Shown: positions 32,401 through 40,363, numbered from the stretch's first letter. The stretch is 40,581 nucleotides of DNA from JAICNG01 sp035765135 (GCA_035765135.1 DASTYE010000032.1:1-40581), one strand, 5' to 3'. The notes: generated by a model not told the origin, from the sequence alone. Numbers and translations are program-made.

Positions 32401-34767
32401 ATGCGTCCATCATTCCCTCGCCTGTTTGCCCGCGTACCTCTTTTTGTCCTGTTGGTAGGTGCTTGCTCCGACGACCCTAGCGCACCCGAGGGTCCGGGGC
32501 CCGTCGCCGCCATCACGAGTGTGAGCGGCGACGCTCAACTCGGGATCGCCGGTCAGGAGCTACCACACCCCGTCGTCGTTAGGGTCACCGATGCCGCCGG
32601 CAAAGTTATCCCCGGCGTGCCGGTAACGTTCCAGGTTACTGACGGTGGCGGACAGGTGTCCGATGCGAGCGCGCAGACCAACTCTGGTGGCACGGCGAGC
32701 GCGCGGTGGACGCTTGGAACCAGCGTTGGCCAGGCCCAGGCGCTTCAGGCCGCGGTGTCACGAGGCCCCGGTGCCCTCTTGGTTGTGACGTTCACGGCCA
32801 CCGTCAAGCCCGCGGCTGCGTCGCAACTTCTGGCTCTTGCCGGAAACGGGCAGACGGGTGCCCTTGGGCAGGTGCTGCCTGAATCGCTCGCTGTACGAGT
32901 CGCCGACCAGTACGGAAATGGCGTCGCGGGGATCGCTGTCACGTGGACCGTGGGGGACCCGAGTGGCAGCATTGTCGCGCGAGCGGCGATGTCCGATGAC
33001 AAAGGCGTGGCAAAGGCGGCGTGGACGCTGGGCGCGCGCCTCGACGTCCCGCACGTCGTCACGGCGACCGTCGCCGGACTGTCGGCGACAACGTTCACCG
33101 CAACGGCAACTGTGCCGGCGACCGCGCGTCTCGAACGTGTGGCCGGCGATACCCAGCGTGCGCCAGCCGGCACGGCATTACCTGAATCTCTGGCCGTTCG
33201 CCTAACGCTGGCCTCGGGCGCGCCCATCCAGGGCGGCTTGATTCAGTGGACGGTGACCGCCGGCGGAGGGACCCTTGGGCCGGCGACGAGCGTCACCGAT
33301 GCCACGGGGGTTGCAAAGACGGGCTGGGTCCTCGGGACGGCAATCGCCGCCAACGAAGCGACGGCCGAGGTTGCCGGCCTTCCCCCGGTGAGCTTCGCCG
33401 CACAAACGACCGCTGACTCGCCGGCGGTGATCGAGAAGGCTGGCGGAGATAACCAGCACGGAGTTCCGGGTCAGTTCGCGCTGGACTCTCTCATCGTCCT
33501 GGTGCGCGACCGCTACGGCAATCCGGTTCCGGAGGCCGTCGTGGCCTTCGCCACCACGCGCGGAAACGGCACGGTAGCGTCCGCAACAGCCAATACGGAT
33601 GCAAGCGGTCGGGCGGCAACACGCTTCACGCTTGGTCAGACGGGAACCGAGAATGAAGTCATGGCCAGCGTCGGCAGCGCTTCGCCCGCAACCTTTAGCA
33701 TTGTAGGTACACCAGGCGCTGATTGGGCGCTGAGCGTCGTCGCGGGTGTGAGCTGGACTCGGGCCGCCGGAAGTTGGATTCCTGGACTTCAGGTGCGGCT
33801 TACCGACGGGTCAGGCCGCGGCTTGGAAGGAGCGTCCGTCGTGTGGAGCGCGACCGACAGCGGCCGTCCCGCATCCCCGACGACGCTGACGGGCGTCGGG
33901 GGCGTCGCATCGAACTCCTGGAAGGTGAGCTGTGTCATGGGTACGCAGGTGATGACTGCGACCGTGACGGGGGTTACACCGGCCACGATACCCGCGAAGG
34001 TCGGTCAGGATGAACCTCCGATCCTCGTCGGATCGAGCGGCCTGCCGACCACGGCACCGCCCCATTCCACTCACACAGTCGTCCTAACGACGGTGGGGCG
34101 GAATGGCTGCCCAGTGAGCGGAGTTTCGCCGGGCATTTGGCCGATCGCTGAGCTCGGGCGCCCACCGACCGGAATGACGGTGACCGGAGCAGGTCCCTCC
34201 GACGCGGCCGGACGAATCACGCTGAACGTTACCCTAGGCGGTTACATTGGCGGCCAGTGCCTAGAGATCTTCATCAACCCTCCGGGCGACAGCCAGCTCT
34301 GCACACGAGCGGTGCTCGCCGACTATTCGCGGTTCGAGATCGTTCCCGACCCCGTGGTCCTGGTCGGCCGACTTGCCACAGCGAAGGTGGGACTCGCGGC
34401 TGCGGACCCTGAGGGGCGGCCCGTGTGGGGCGCATATTGGAGGTCGCTCGACACGGCGATCGTCCAATGGATTGCGCATCTCGACTACACGGCAACGGTC
34501 TACGCGATGCGCAATGGAACGGGACGAATCGTTGCCTGGATCGGCGACAGAGCGGACACCGCGTTCGTGCGCGTGGAAGGCGTTACCAGCCTCGGAGGCA
34601 TAGGCGGTGGCGACGTGGCCGAGGGTCCGCAGGGCGTCGAGAGGAGCGTTCGAGGCGCGAATGACATCACCTCGATCACCTGGACAGCCTCGACAGCCTC
34701 GACGACTCGTCAGGCGGCTAGCGCCAGACTCACCGCTCTCCGCGCCCCGCGCTTCAAGGCGCGATGA
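32401..34767 (+). CDS. Lipoprotein with five bacterial Ig-like (Big-1 type) repeats
   Basis: Predicted 788-residue surface lipoprotein (VLLVGAC lipobox; GGAGG before the ATG). Five units of about 80-100 residues repeat the pattern G(D/N)xQ...G..L..(S/P)L.V.V.D..G.P..G..V.W.V...G, then T...G.A...W.LG...; unit starts are near 40, 140, 240, 340 and 440. A C-terminal region of about 230 residues contains Cys (NGCPVSG, GGQCLEIF, SQLCTR). Such proteins act in adhesion or as extracellular scaffolds. The final 50 residues are unlike the rest: they run through the CCTCGACAG repeat and then 58 bases into the opposing HNH gene, so the original stop may have been lost. Confidence 0.88.
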   Translation: MRPSFPRLFARVPLFVLLVGACSDDPSAPEGPGPVAAITSVSGDAQLGIAGQELPHPVVVRVTDAAGKVIPGVPVTFQVTDGGGQVSDASAQTNSGGTASARWTLGTSVGQAQALQAAVSRGPGALLVVTFTATVKPAAASQLLALAGNGQTGALGQVLPESLAVRVADQYGNGVAGIAVTWTVGDPSGSIVARAAMSDDKGVAKAAWTLGARLDVPHVVTATVAGLSATTFTATATVPATARLERVAGDTQRAPAGTALPESLAVRLTLASGAPIQGGLIQWTVTAGGGTLGPATSVTDATGVAKTGWVLGTAIAANEATAEVAGLPPVSFAAQTTADSPAVIEKAGGDNQHGVPGQFALDSLIVLVRDRYGNPVPEAVVAFATTRGNGTVASATANTDASGRAATRFTLGQTGTENEVMASVGSASPATFSIVGTPGADWALSVVAGVSWTRAAGSWIPGLQVRLTDGSGRGLEGASVVWSATDSGRPASPTTLTGVGGVASNSWKVSCVMGTQVMTATVTGVTPATIPAKVGQDEPPILVGSSGLPTTAPPHSTHTVVLTTVGRNGCPVSGVSPGIWPIAELGRPPTGMTVTGAGPSDAAGRITLNVTLGGYIGGQCLEIFINPPGDSQLCTRAVLADYSRFEIVPDPVVLVGRLATAKVGLAAADPEGRPVWGAYWRSLDTAIVQWIAHLDYTATVYAMRNGTGRIVAWIGDRADTAFVRVEGVTSLGGIGGGDVAEGPQGVERSVRGANDITSITWTASTASTTRQAASARLTALRAPRFKAR
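34670..34705. repeat. Direct 9-mer repeats CCTCGA(NNN)
   Basis: CCTCGATCA, CCTGGACAG, CCTCGACAG and CCTCGACGA follow in 9-nt steps. They are the reverse-complement word of the repeat at 32249. They are translated as SITWTASTASTT in the tail of the Ig-like lipoprotein. Confidence 0.85.
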
Positions 34768-35114
34768 ACGACGCGAGCGTACAGCAGGAAGTTCATCCCC
34801 GCCAGCGGATACCGCACGAAGAAATCGTGCGGCAGCATGTCGCCCTTCAGCCGATTACACGGGCCACAGGCGGCGACGAGGTTCCCGTACGCGGTGATGC
34901 CTCCCCGCGCGCGCGGGTGCACGTGATCGATTGTCGCATGATCATGCTCGAGCCAGGCGCCGCAGTACACGCAGCGCCGGCCGCAGTCGCGCATTACGGC
35001 GCGCTTGAGCGCTCGCTTGAAATCGACGTGGCGAAGGTGGGAACGATGACGCCGCCGGAGAAGTCCGCGCGGCGCGCGGGGGAGGCAGATGCGATGAATG
35101 CCGTGCCGAGACAT
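34710..35114 (-). CDS. HNH endonuclease-domain protein
   Basis: Predicted 134-residue protein with an HNH nuclease motif: CVYCG, then HDHATIDHVHPRARGG (catalytic His), NLVAACGPCN (Asn and the second CxxC) and the final RLKGDMLPHDFF. Four Cys would hold a structural zinc. The N-terminal 45 residues are very basic (GLLRRRHRSHLRH) and could bind DNA. The ATG at 35114 has GAGG five bases upstream. Its 3' end overlaps the opposing Ig-like gene by 58 nt. Small HNH proteins of this kind have many roles; none can be assigned. Confidence 0.85.
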   Translation of the reverse strand: MSRHGIHRICLPRAPRGLLRRRHRSHLRHVDFKRALKRAVMRDCGRRCVYCGAWLEHDHATIDHVHPRARGGITAYGNLVAACGPCNRLKGDMLPHDFFVRYPLAGMNFLLYARVVHRALKRGARRAVSLALAA

Positions 35115-35401
35115 TGCACCTCGCCGAAAAGGACGACGCCCCGCACCGGATGAGGAACCCGGACGGGGCGGCGTGTTGTGGTGAGCGGAGCGCACCAGCG
35201 TGAGACGACGACAATTGGCCGACGATGAGGTGGGTCGGAAGATGGTCGTCGATCGACGCTCATGAGCCTCCGGTCGTGGGGCGGCGGGAACCCTCTGGGC
35301 AGGGGGCGCCGCACGCCGTACGAATGTGATGCGGAACGTCGGGGCGCAAGAGCGCGGCGCGTCCGCCTTTCATATTTTCGACGGCCATAGACCGAAAAAG
35401 G
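35115..35401. other. Intergenic region upstream of HNH gene
   Basis: A gap of 287 nt between two leftward genes. I saw no convincing gene; a short leftward frame of about 37 codons (from an ATG near 35372) has no recognisable features. It presumably contains the HNH promoter. An AT-richer patch lies near 35370-35400. Confidence 0.4.
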
Positions 35402-35887
35402 TCACGCGACCGCGGCCACCTCACGAGGGGTCGACCGGGCACGCGTCGGGTCCCTCAAGGCCGCGATAATCCGCGCCGCCATCATGTCCAGCACCGTACG
35501 GTCGGGCATGTCCGAGTCGGCGAACGGCAGTCGGACGTCGAAGCCGTCCCCCTGACGCCTCGGAATGAGGTGAATGTGGAAATGAAAGACGTCCTGCCCC
35601 GCGGCCGATCCGCTCGAGACGATGACGTTCATCCCGTCGGCGCCAGAGACCTTTCGAATCGCCGGAGCGAGCTCCATTGCGACCTCGAACAGGTGCGTCC
35701 CCAGGCGCTTTGGCAGATCCAGAAAGGACTCGAAGTGTTGCCGGGACACGACAAGAACGTGGCCCGCATTCACCGGCTGAATGTCCATGAACGCGATGGC
35801 TTCGGTGTCCTCGTAGCACACCGATACCTCGGCCGCGCCCTTGATGATGTCGCAGAAGATGCAGTGATTGCTCAGCGGCGTGGCCAT
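35402..35887 (-). CDS. HIT-family nucleotide hydrolase/transferase
   Basis: Predicted 161-residue cytoplasmic HIT protein that would hydrolyse purine nucleotide phosphoramidates or dinucleoside polyphosphates. The signature HxHxH is at 102-106 within FHFHIHLIPR; an N-terminal CIFC (9-12) with His51 can bind zinc, as in many Hint proteins. AFMDIQPVNAGHVLVVSR is typical. The ATG at 35887 starts 15 nt from a palindromic element that fills the divergent gap to the E1 dehydrogenase gene. The C-terminus (ARSTPREVAAVA) is short and variable. Confidence 0.93.
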   Translation of the reverse strand: MATPLSNHCIFCDIIKGAAEVSVCYEDTEAIAFMDIQPVNAGHVLVVSRQHFESFLDLPKRLGTHLFEVAMELAPAIRKVSGADGMNVIVSSGSAAGQDVFHFHIHLIPRRQGDGFDVRLPFADSDMPDRTVLDMMAARIIAALRDPTRARSTPREVAAVA

Positions 35888-35902
35888 ACGAGCCCCCAAA
35901 GG

Positions 35903-36010
35903 CGAATGCGGAATGCGGAATCCGGATTGCGTGTCAGACCATCGGCGCGGCCGGTGTCCTGCCCGCCCGAAGGGTCTCATTCGCAATCCGCATTCCGCAT
36001 TCCGCATTCG
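35903..36010. repeat. Palindromic element, 7-nt period (word GAATGCG), filling a divergent promoter gap
   Basis: Left arm 35903-35939 and right arm 35973-36010 pair closely. GAATGCG, GAATGCG, GAATCCG and GATTGCG follow in 7-nt steps. It occupies almost the whole gap between two divergent genes, ending 18 nt before the E1 ATG. Unlike the others it cannot be a 3' terminator for either neighbour. It must lie in the promoters or leaders. Confidence 0.9.
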
Positions 36011-36028
36011 GATAACTATCTTCGGTAC

Positions 36029-38140
36029 ATGGCGACTCAAACGAGAACGGAGCGCAAAGCGGGGGCGGAGCTCTCTCGCGAGCAGCTCGTTGCGGCCTAT
36101 CGCACGATCTATCTGTCGCGCCGGATCGACGACAAGGAGATCCAGCTCAAGCGACAGAACAAGATCTTCTTCCAGATTTCCGGCGCAGGGCACGAGGCGA
36201 TTCTGACCGCCGCTGGCATGGTCACGAAGCCGGGTCACGATTGGTTCTACATGTACTACCGCGACCGCGCGCTTTGCCTCCAGCTCGGAATGACGCCGGC
36301 CGAGATGCTGTACTCCGCCGTTGGCGCCGCCGTGGATCCGAACTCGGGTGGCCGACAGATGCCGAGCCACTGGGGGAAGAAGGAGCTCAACATCGTCTCC
36401 ACGTCTTCGCCCACCGGAACCCAGTTCCTTCAGGCCGTCGGCTCCGCGGAAGCCATCGTGCGCGCCCGGTCGATCGGCCTCACCGAAGGTTTCCAGAAGG
36501 ATGAGATCGTCCTCGTTACCACCGGCGACGGCACCACCAGCGAGGGCGAGTTCTGGGAGTCGCTCAACACCGCCTGCAACCTCTCCCTCCCTATCGTCTA
36601 TCTCGTCGAGGACAACGGATACGCGATCTCGGTTCCCGTCGAGGTGAACACGGCCGGCGGCTCGATCTCGAAGCTCGTCGCCGGATTCCCGAATCTCTAC
36701 ATCCAGGAAGTCGATGGATGCGACTTCATCGCCTCGTACGATGTGATGAAGAAAGCGGTCGAGCACGCGCGCAAAGGCAAGGGACCGGCGTTCGTGCACG
36801 CGCGTGTCATTCGTCCCTACTCGCACTCGCTGTCCGACGACGAAATCCTCTACAAGCCCCCCGAGGAACGTGAGGAGGAGGCGAAGCGCGATCCGGTCAT
36901 CACGTTCCCGCGCTGGCTCGTCTCCGAAGGAATGGCCACCGAGGAGGATCTGGAGCGCATCCGCGAGGAGGTGGACGCCGAGGTCCAGGCCGCGACCGAC
37001 GACGCGCTAGAGCAGCCACAGCCCGGCGAAGACACCGTGTATTTCGCCGTCTACTCGCCCGACGTCGATCCCATGAGCGACGCGTTCGACACGGAAGATG
37101 ATCCGCAATTCGCCGGTGAGCCGACGACAATGGTCGATCTGCTCAACGCGTGCATGAAGGACGAGATGCGTCGCGACAAGAAGATCGTGGTGTTCGGCGA
37201 AGACGTCGCCGACGTCTCGCGCGAGCAGCACATGGGCAAGGTCAAGGGCAAGGGCGGCGTCTTCAAGGTGACGTGGGGTCTTCAGAAGGAGTTCGGGGGG
37301 ACTCGCGTGTACAACTCCCCGCTGGCGGAGGCGAACATCGTCGGCCGCGCCATCGGCCTCGCCGTGCGCGGATTCAAGCCCGTCGTCGAGATCCAGTTCT
37401 TCGATTACATCTGGCCGGCGTACATGCAGCTCCGCAACGAGCTCGCGACGTTGCGCTGGCGCTCCAACAACGCCTTCTCCGCGCCGGTGGTCGTTCGCAC
37501 GACTTACGGCGGATACATCCGAGGAGCGATCTACCATTCGCAGACCGGCGCTTCGCTCTTCACGCACACGCCGGGCGTTCGCGTCGTGTGCCCCGCGACG
37601 GCGCTCGATGCGAACGGTCTCTTGCGCACGGCCATCCGGTGCGACGATCCGGTGCTCTTTCTCGAGCACAAGCACCTCTATCGCCAGACGTACAACAAGG
37701 CACGATATCCAGGGCCGAACTTCATGATTCCGTTCGGCAAGGCGAAAACCGTCCGCGAGGGAACCGACATCACCGTCGTCACCTACGGCGCTACCGTGCA
37801 GCGCGCACTCGCCGCCGCCAATCAGGTGGCGGAGGCCGGCGGACCTCAAGTCGAGGTCATCGACCTCCGGACGCTCTCTCCGTGGGATCGCGACGCGGTG
37901 TTCACGTCCACGAAGAAGACCAACCGGGTGATCGTCGCCTACGAGGACGCGTTGTCGTGGGGTTATGGGGCCGAGATCGCCGCGGCCATCGCGCAGGAGT
38001 GCTTCGCGTGGCTCGACGCGCCCGTGATGCGCATCGCGTCGACCGACACGTTCGTCGGGTATGCCCCGTCGCTGGAAGACGCGATTCTTCCGCAGGTGGA
38101 CGACTTCAAGCGCGCATTCCAGGAGATCACCGCCTTCTGA
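36029..38140 (+). CDS. Fused E1 alpha-beta 2-oxoacid dehydrogenase (branched-chain/pyruvate type)
   Basis: Predicted 703-residue thiamine-diphosphate enzyme, the first component of a 2-oxoacid dehydrogenase complex. Residues 1-330 are the alpha part, with the ThDP motif GDGTTSEGEFWESLN to EDN (166-196). Residues from about 365 are the beta part (VFGEDVADVSREQHMGKVKG, YNSPLAEANIVGRAIGLAVRG, then VEIQFFDYIWPAYMQLRNEL and HSQTGASLFTHTPG). A flexible acidic linker joins them. It decarboxylates a 2-oxoacid and passes the acyl group to an E2 lipoyl domain; no E2 or E3 gene is in the window. Substrate (branched-chain versus pyruvate) is undecided. The ATG lies just after the palindromic element. Confidence 0.93.
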   Translation: MATQTRTERKAGAELSREQLVAAYRTIYLSRRIDDKEIQLKRQNKIFFQISGAGHEAILTAAGMVTKPGHDWFYMYYRDRALCLQLGMTPAEMLYSAVGAAVDPNSGGRQMPSHWGKKELNIVSTSSPTGTQFLQAVGSAEAIVRARSIGLTEGFQKDEIVLVTTGDGTTSEGEFWESLNTACNLSLPIVYLVEDNGYAISVPVEVNTAGGSISKLVAGFPNLYIQEVDGCDFIASYDVMKKAVEHARKGKGPAFVHARVIRPYSHSLSDDEILYKPPEEREEEAKRDPVITFPRWLVSEGMATEEDLERIREEVDAEVQAATDDALEQPQPGEDTVYFAVYSPDVDPMSDAFDTEDDPQFAGEPTTMVDLLNACMKDEMRRDKKIVVFGEDVADVSREQHMGKVKGKGGVFKVTWGLQKEFGGTRVYNSPLAEANIVGRAIGLAVRGFKPVVEIQFFDYIWPAYMQLRNELATLRWRSNNAFSAPVVVRTTYGGYIRGAIYHSQTGASLFTHTPGVRVVCPATALDANGLLRTAIRCDDPVLFLEHKHLYRQTYNKARYPGPNFMIPFGKAKTVREGTDITVVTYGATVQRALAAANQVAEAGGPQVEVIDLRTLSPWDRDAVFTSTKKTNRVIVAYEDALSWGYGAEIAAAIAQECFAWLDAPVMRIASTDTFVGYAPSLEDAILPQVDDFKRAFQEITAF

Positions 38141-38250
38141 TCGCTGTTTGAGCGACGGCAAGACGCTTCACCCCGCCTTACACTCCGTTGACGGCGCGGG
38201 GCTTGCGCCTTGCCATCCCGCACCCTAGCGTCGCGGGTGGAGGTGGTTCC

Positions 38251-39390
38251 ATGCGTCGTCTTCGCGGCACGACCCGAGCTGGTCTCGTTGCGAGCGCCTT
38301 CGCGCTCGCCGCCGCGGTGGCGCAGGCGCAGGACGCGACGCCGCACGGCAGTCTGTCTGGGTCGGTCCGGGATTCCTCCGGTGCCGGAATCGTCGGAGCC
38401 GAAGTCCTCGTAGGACGCACCGCCCTCAAGGCCTTCACCGACGCGCAGGGGGACTTTCGCCTGACGAGCGTCCCAGCCGGCGCGTTCACCATCACCGTCC
38501 GCCGCCTCGGCTTTCTCCCAGCGGCGACGACCGTCGTCGTCGCCCCCAACACGCCAGCGCTGCTCTCCGTCGTCGTCGCGCCACTCGCGCAGTCGCTCGC
38601 GACGGTGGTGGTACGTGGCGACCGTCGCGCCGAGGACAAGCGGCTGGGGGGCTTCTACGCGCGGCGATCGCGCTCGTCAGGCGGCCATTTCATAACGCGT
38701 GACCAGATCGACCAGCGCAGGCCGTCCCAGACGTCCGATCTCTTCCGCACCGTTCCGGGCGCGCGGATCTCATCGTCGGCGTACACGAACAGGGTGCGGT
38801 TCCGGGGGATGCGGTGCGCTCCGCTCGTGTGGATCGACGGCTTCCCCGCCACCGCGGCCGAGTTCGACCTGGACGCGATCGATCCCTACGTCATCGAGGC
38901 AATCGAGGTGTACCCGGGCGTCGCGACGGTGCCCTCGGAGTTTCGATGGGTGCGAGGGGGCGGCGCGTGCGGGGCGATCGTCATCTGGACGGGCTTCGCG
39001 GAGCGCCGTCGCAAGGAGCGGATGGAGGCAACCGCGACCGCCGAGCTGAGCAAGCAGGTCGAGGATCAGAAGCTCTTCACCGCCGACCAGGTGGACGTCG
39101 CCGCGCGCACCGACGCCAGCTCGTCCATCCGCCCGGCGTATCCTGACTCGCTCTATCGCCAGCGCGTTACCGGCCAGGTGCTCGTGGAGTTCGTCGTCGA
39201 TACCAGCGGCATGGTGTCGATGGAAAGCGTGTCGGGGATCTCCTCCACGCACGCGCTCTTCACCGATGCGGTGCGCCTCGCGCTGCGGGATGCGCGATTT
39301 CACCCGGCCACGCTCCGCGGACGCAAGGTGAGACAGCTCGTGCAGCTGCCGGTGAAGTTCGAGCTGCCGACGGAGACGAGCAAGAAGTAG
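38251..39390 (+). CDS. Exported fusion: carboxypeptidase-regulatory-like domain, TonB plug, TonB C-terminal domain
   Basis: Predicted 379-residue protein. The ATG follows GGAGG by eight bases and gives a signal peptide (GLVASAFALAAAVAQAQ). Domain order: a beta-sandwich (about 30-115: GSLSGSVRDSSGAGIVGAEV to VVVAPLAQSLATVVV), a TonB-dependent-receptor plug-like segment (FITRDQIDQRRPSQTSDLFR, then VPGARI and PYVIEAIEVYPG), and a TonB C-terminal domain (VTGQVLVEFVVDTSGMVSME, then AVRLALRDARFHPATLRGRK). There is no beta-barrel. It may bridge envelope layers or regulate TonB systems. Its role is unknown. Confidence 0.82.
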   Translation: MRRLRGTTRAGLVASAFALAAAVAQAQDATPHGSLSGSVRDSSGAGIVGAEVLVGRTALKAFTDAQGDFRLTSVPAGAFTITVRRLGFLPAATTVVVAPNTPALLSVVVAPLAQSLATVVVRGDRRAEDKRLGGFYARRSRSSGGHFITRDQIDQRRPSQTSDLFRTVPGARISSSAYTNRVRFRGMRCAPLVWIDGFPATAAEFDLDAIDPYVIEAIEVYPGVATVPSEFRWVRGGGACGAIVIWTGFAERRRKERMEATATAELSKQVEDQKLFTADQVDVAARTDASSSIRPAYPDSLYRQRVTGQVLVEFVVDTSGMVSMESVSGISSTHALFTDAVRLALRDARFHPATLRGRKVRQLVQLPVKFELPTETSKK

Positions 39391-39412
39391 ATCCGCGGCG
39401 ATAGAGCTGATG

Positions 39413-39460
39413 GAAGCATCGAGGGAGTCGAGGTAACACTCTCGACTCCCTCGATGCTTC
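39413..39460. terminator. Perfect 20-bp hairpin with 9-nt word period, between convergent genes
   Basis: GAAGCATCGAGGGAGTCGAG (39413-39432) is matched base for base by its reverse complement (39441-39460) around an 8-nt loop. CATCGAGGG and AGTCGAGGT follow in a 9-nt step, related to the GTCGAGG word elsewhere. It lies 23 nt after one stop and 12 nt before the other, so a bidirectional terminator is likely. Confidence 0.85.
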
Positions 39461-39471
39461 GATACCTTCGT

Positions 39472-39756
39472 CTACCGGGGCAGAGCCTCCGCCGTGGTCG
39501 GATCTATCCCCGCTCGCACCTCGCTCACACGATTACAGGGGAAGCCGCCGCGCTTCGCGTGCTCGCGAACCATCCGCTCGTTCGCGGCAATGTAGACACA
39601 GTAGATCTTGTCGTCGGTCACGTAGCTCTGTACCCACTGGATCTCTGTCCCGAGCTCCGCCAGAAGACTGCACGACTTCCGTGAAATGCCCAGCAGATCA
39701 TCGTCGCTGAGCTGCCCGGCACCCGGCAAATCACGTTCGATCAGGTATTTCGGCAT
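39472..39756 (-). CDS. DUF4242 (SCO4226-like) small protein
   Basis: Predicted 94-residue ferredoxin-like-fold protein. The family pattern is well matched: MPKYLIERDLPGAGQLSDDD, KSCSLLAELGTEIQWVQSYV, TDDKIYCVYIAANERMVREH, then GFPCNRVSEVRAGIDPTTAE. The founding member in Streptomyces binds nickel. Here the metal and role are unknown. It is followed closely upstream by the lipoprotein gene at 39768, so the two are probably cotranscribed. Confidence 0.92.
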   Translation of the reverse strand: MPKYLIERDLPGAGQLSDDDLLGISRKSCSLLAELGTEIQWVQSYVTDDKIYCVYIAANERMVREHAKRGGFPCNRVSEVRAGIDPTTAEALPR

Positions 39757-39767
39757 CGATTCTCCAG

Positions 39768-40352
39768 TTAGGCGTTATCGCGCGCGCAGCTGACTTTCGG
39801 ATTGAAGTCGGCGAAAATCCCTCGTGAGTTCTCGCGCCACACCCAGACGTGGAGCGCCCACACCTGAAAGGTTTCGTTTCGCGCGAACGTCTGACCATAG
39901 AGCGTCGGTGGCTCGGTTGGGGCCCACTTCGTGAACGGGATGATGAACTCGACTCCAATGAGTCGAAGGCGTCCGTCCCCCTGGGGCTCGTAGAGCAGAA
40001 CCTCCGGCTTCGCCTCGAGGACCTCTTCGTTGATCAGCGCCTCCTTTGCGTAGTGGTACCCCATGCCACCGCGGGCCGCGTCCTCCATGCACCCGGTGAC
40101 CTTGATCAAGTAGCCGTCGGCCTGGGCGGCCGCGAAGTCATGATATCGCACGGTCGCCTGCCTCAGCTCGGCCATCTTGGGACCGAGGTCGGGAGTGGGC
40201 TCGCCGGATCCGGTTGCAACGAGGTGAGCGTGCGAAACGTCGGCGGACGCGCCCGTTGGCTGGGGGCGACTGGTGCATGAGATGGCGACGGCGGCGATCC
40301 CGGCGGCGGCGACCCATCGAGCGCCGAGCAAGGGGTGAGTGTTCGAACGCAT
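39768..40352 (-). CDS. Conserved lipoprotein of unknown function
   Basis: Predicted 194-residue lipoprotein (lipobox AISC) with AAGGAG five bases before the ATG. After a linker come striking motifs: RYHDFAAAQADGY, GCMEDAARGGMGYHYA, IPFTKWAPTEPPTLYGQTF, and ALHVWVWRENSRGIFADFNP ending VSC. The His, Cys and Trp-rich pattern hints at a metal or heme site or a disulfide between the two Cys. No domain name can be assigned with confidence. It ends 11 nt before the DUF4242 gene on the same strand. Confidence 0.8.
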   Translation of the reverse strand: MRSNTHPLLGARWVAAAGIAAVAISCTSRPQPTGASADVSHAHLVATGSGEPTPDLGPKMAELRQATVRYHDFAAAQADGYLIKVTGCMEDAARGGMGYHYAKEALINEEVLEAKPEVLLYEPQGDGRLRLIGVEFIIPFTKWAPTEPPTLYGQTFARNETFQVWALHVWVWRENSRGIFADFNPKVSCARDNA

Positions 40353-40357
40353 GGCGA

Positions 40358-40363
40358 CTCCTT
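40358..40363 (-). promoter_or_regulatory. Shine-Dalgarno sequence AAGGAG
   Basis: On the minus strand AAGGAG stands five bases before the ATG at 40352 and fixes that start. The 114-nt divergent gap 40353-40466 must also hold the promoter of the rightward gene at 40467; no clear hexamers were found. Confidence 0.8.

Noticed and set aside
2282..34089. CCTAACG as a KOPS- or Chi-like strand-biased signal
   Set aside because: Nine copies in one orientation and eight in the other give no strand bias within this window, although a genome-wide test could differ.
34710..35114. HNH protein as a homing endonuclease of an intron or intein
   Set aside because: No interrupted gene or intein splice motif surrounds it; it looks like a free-standing small nuclease gene.
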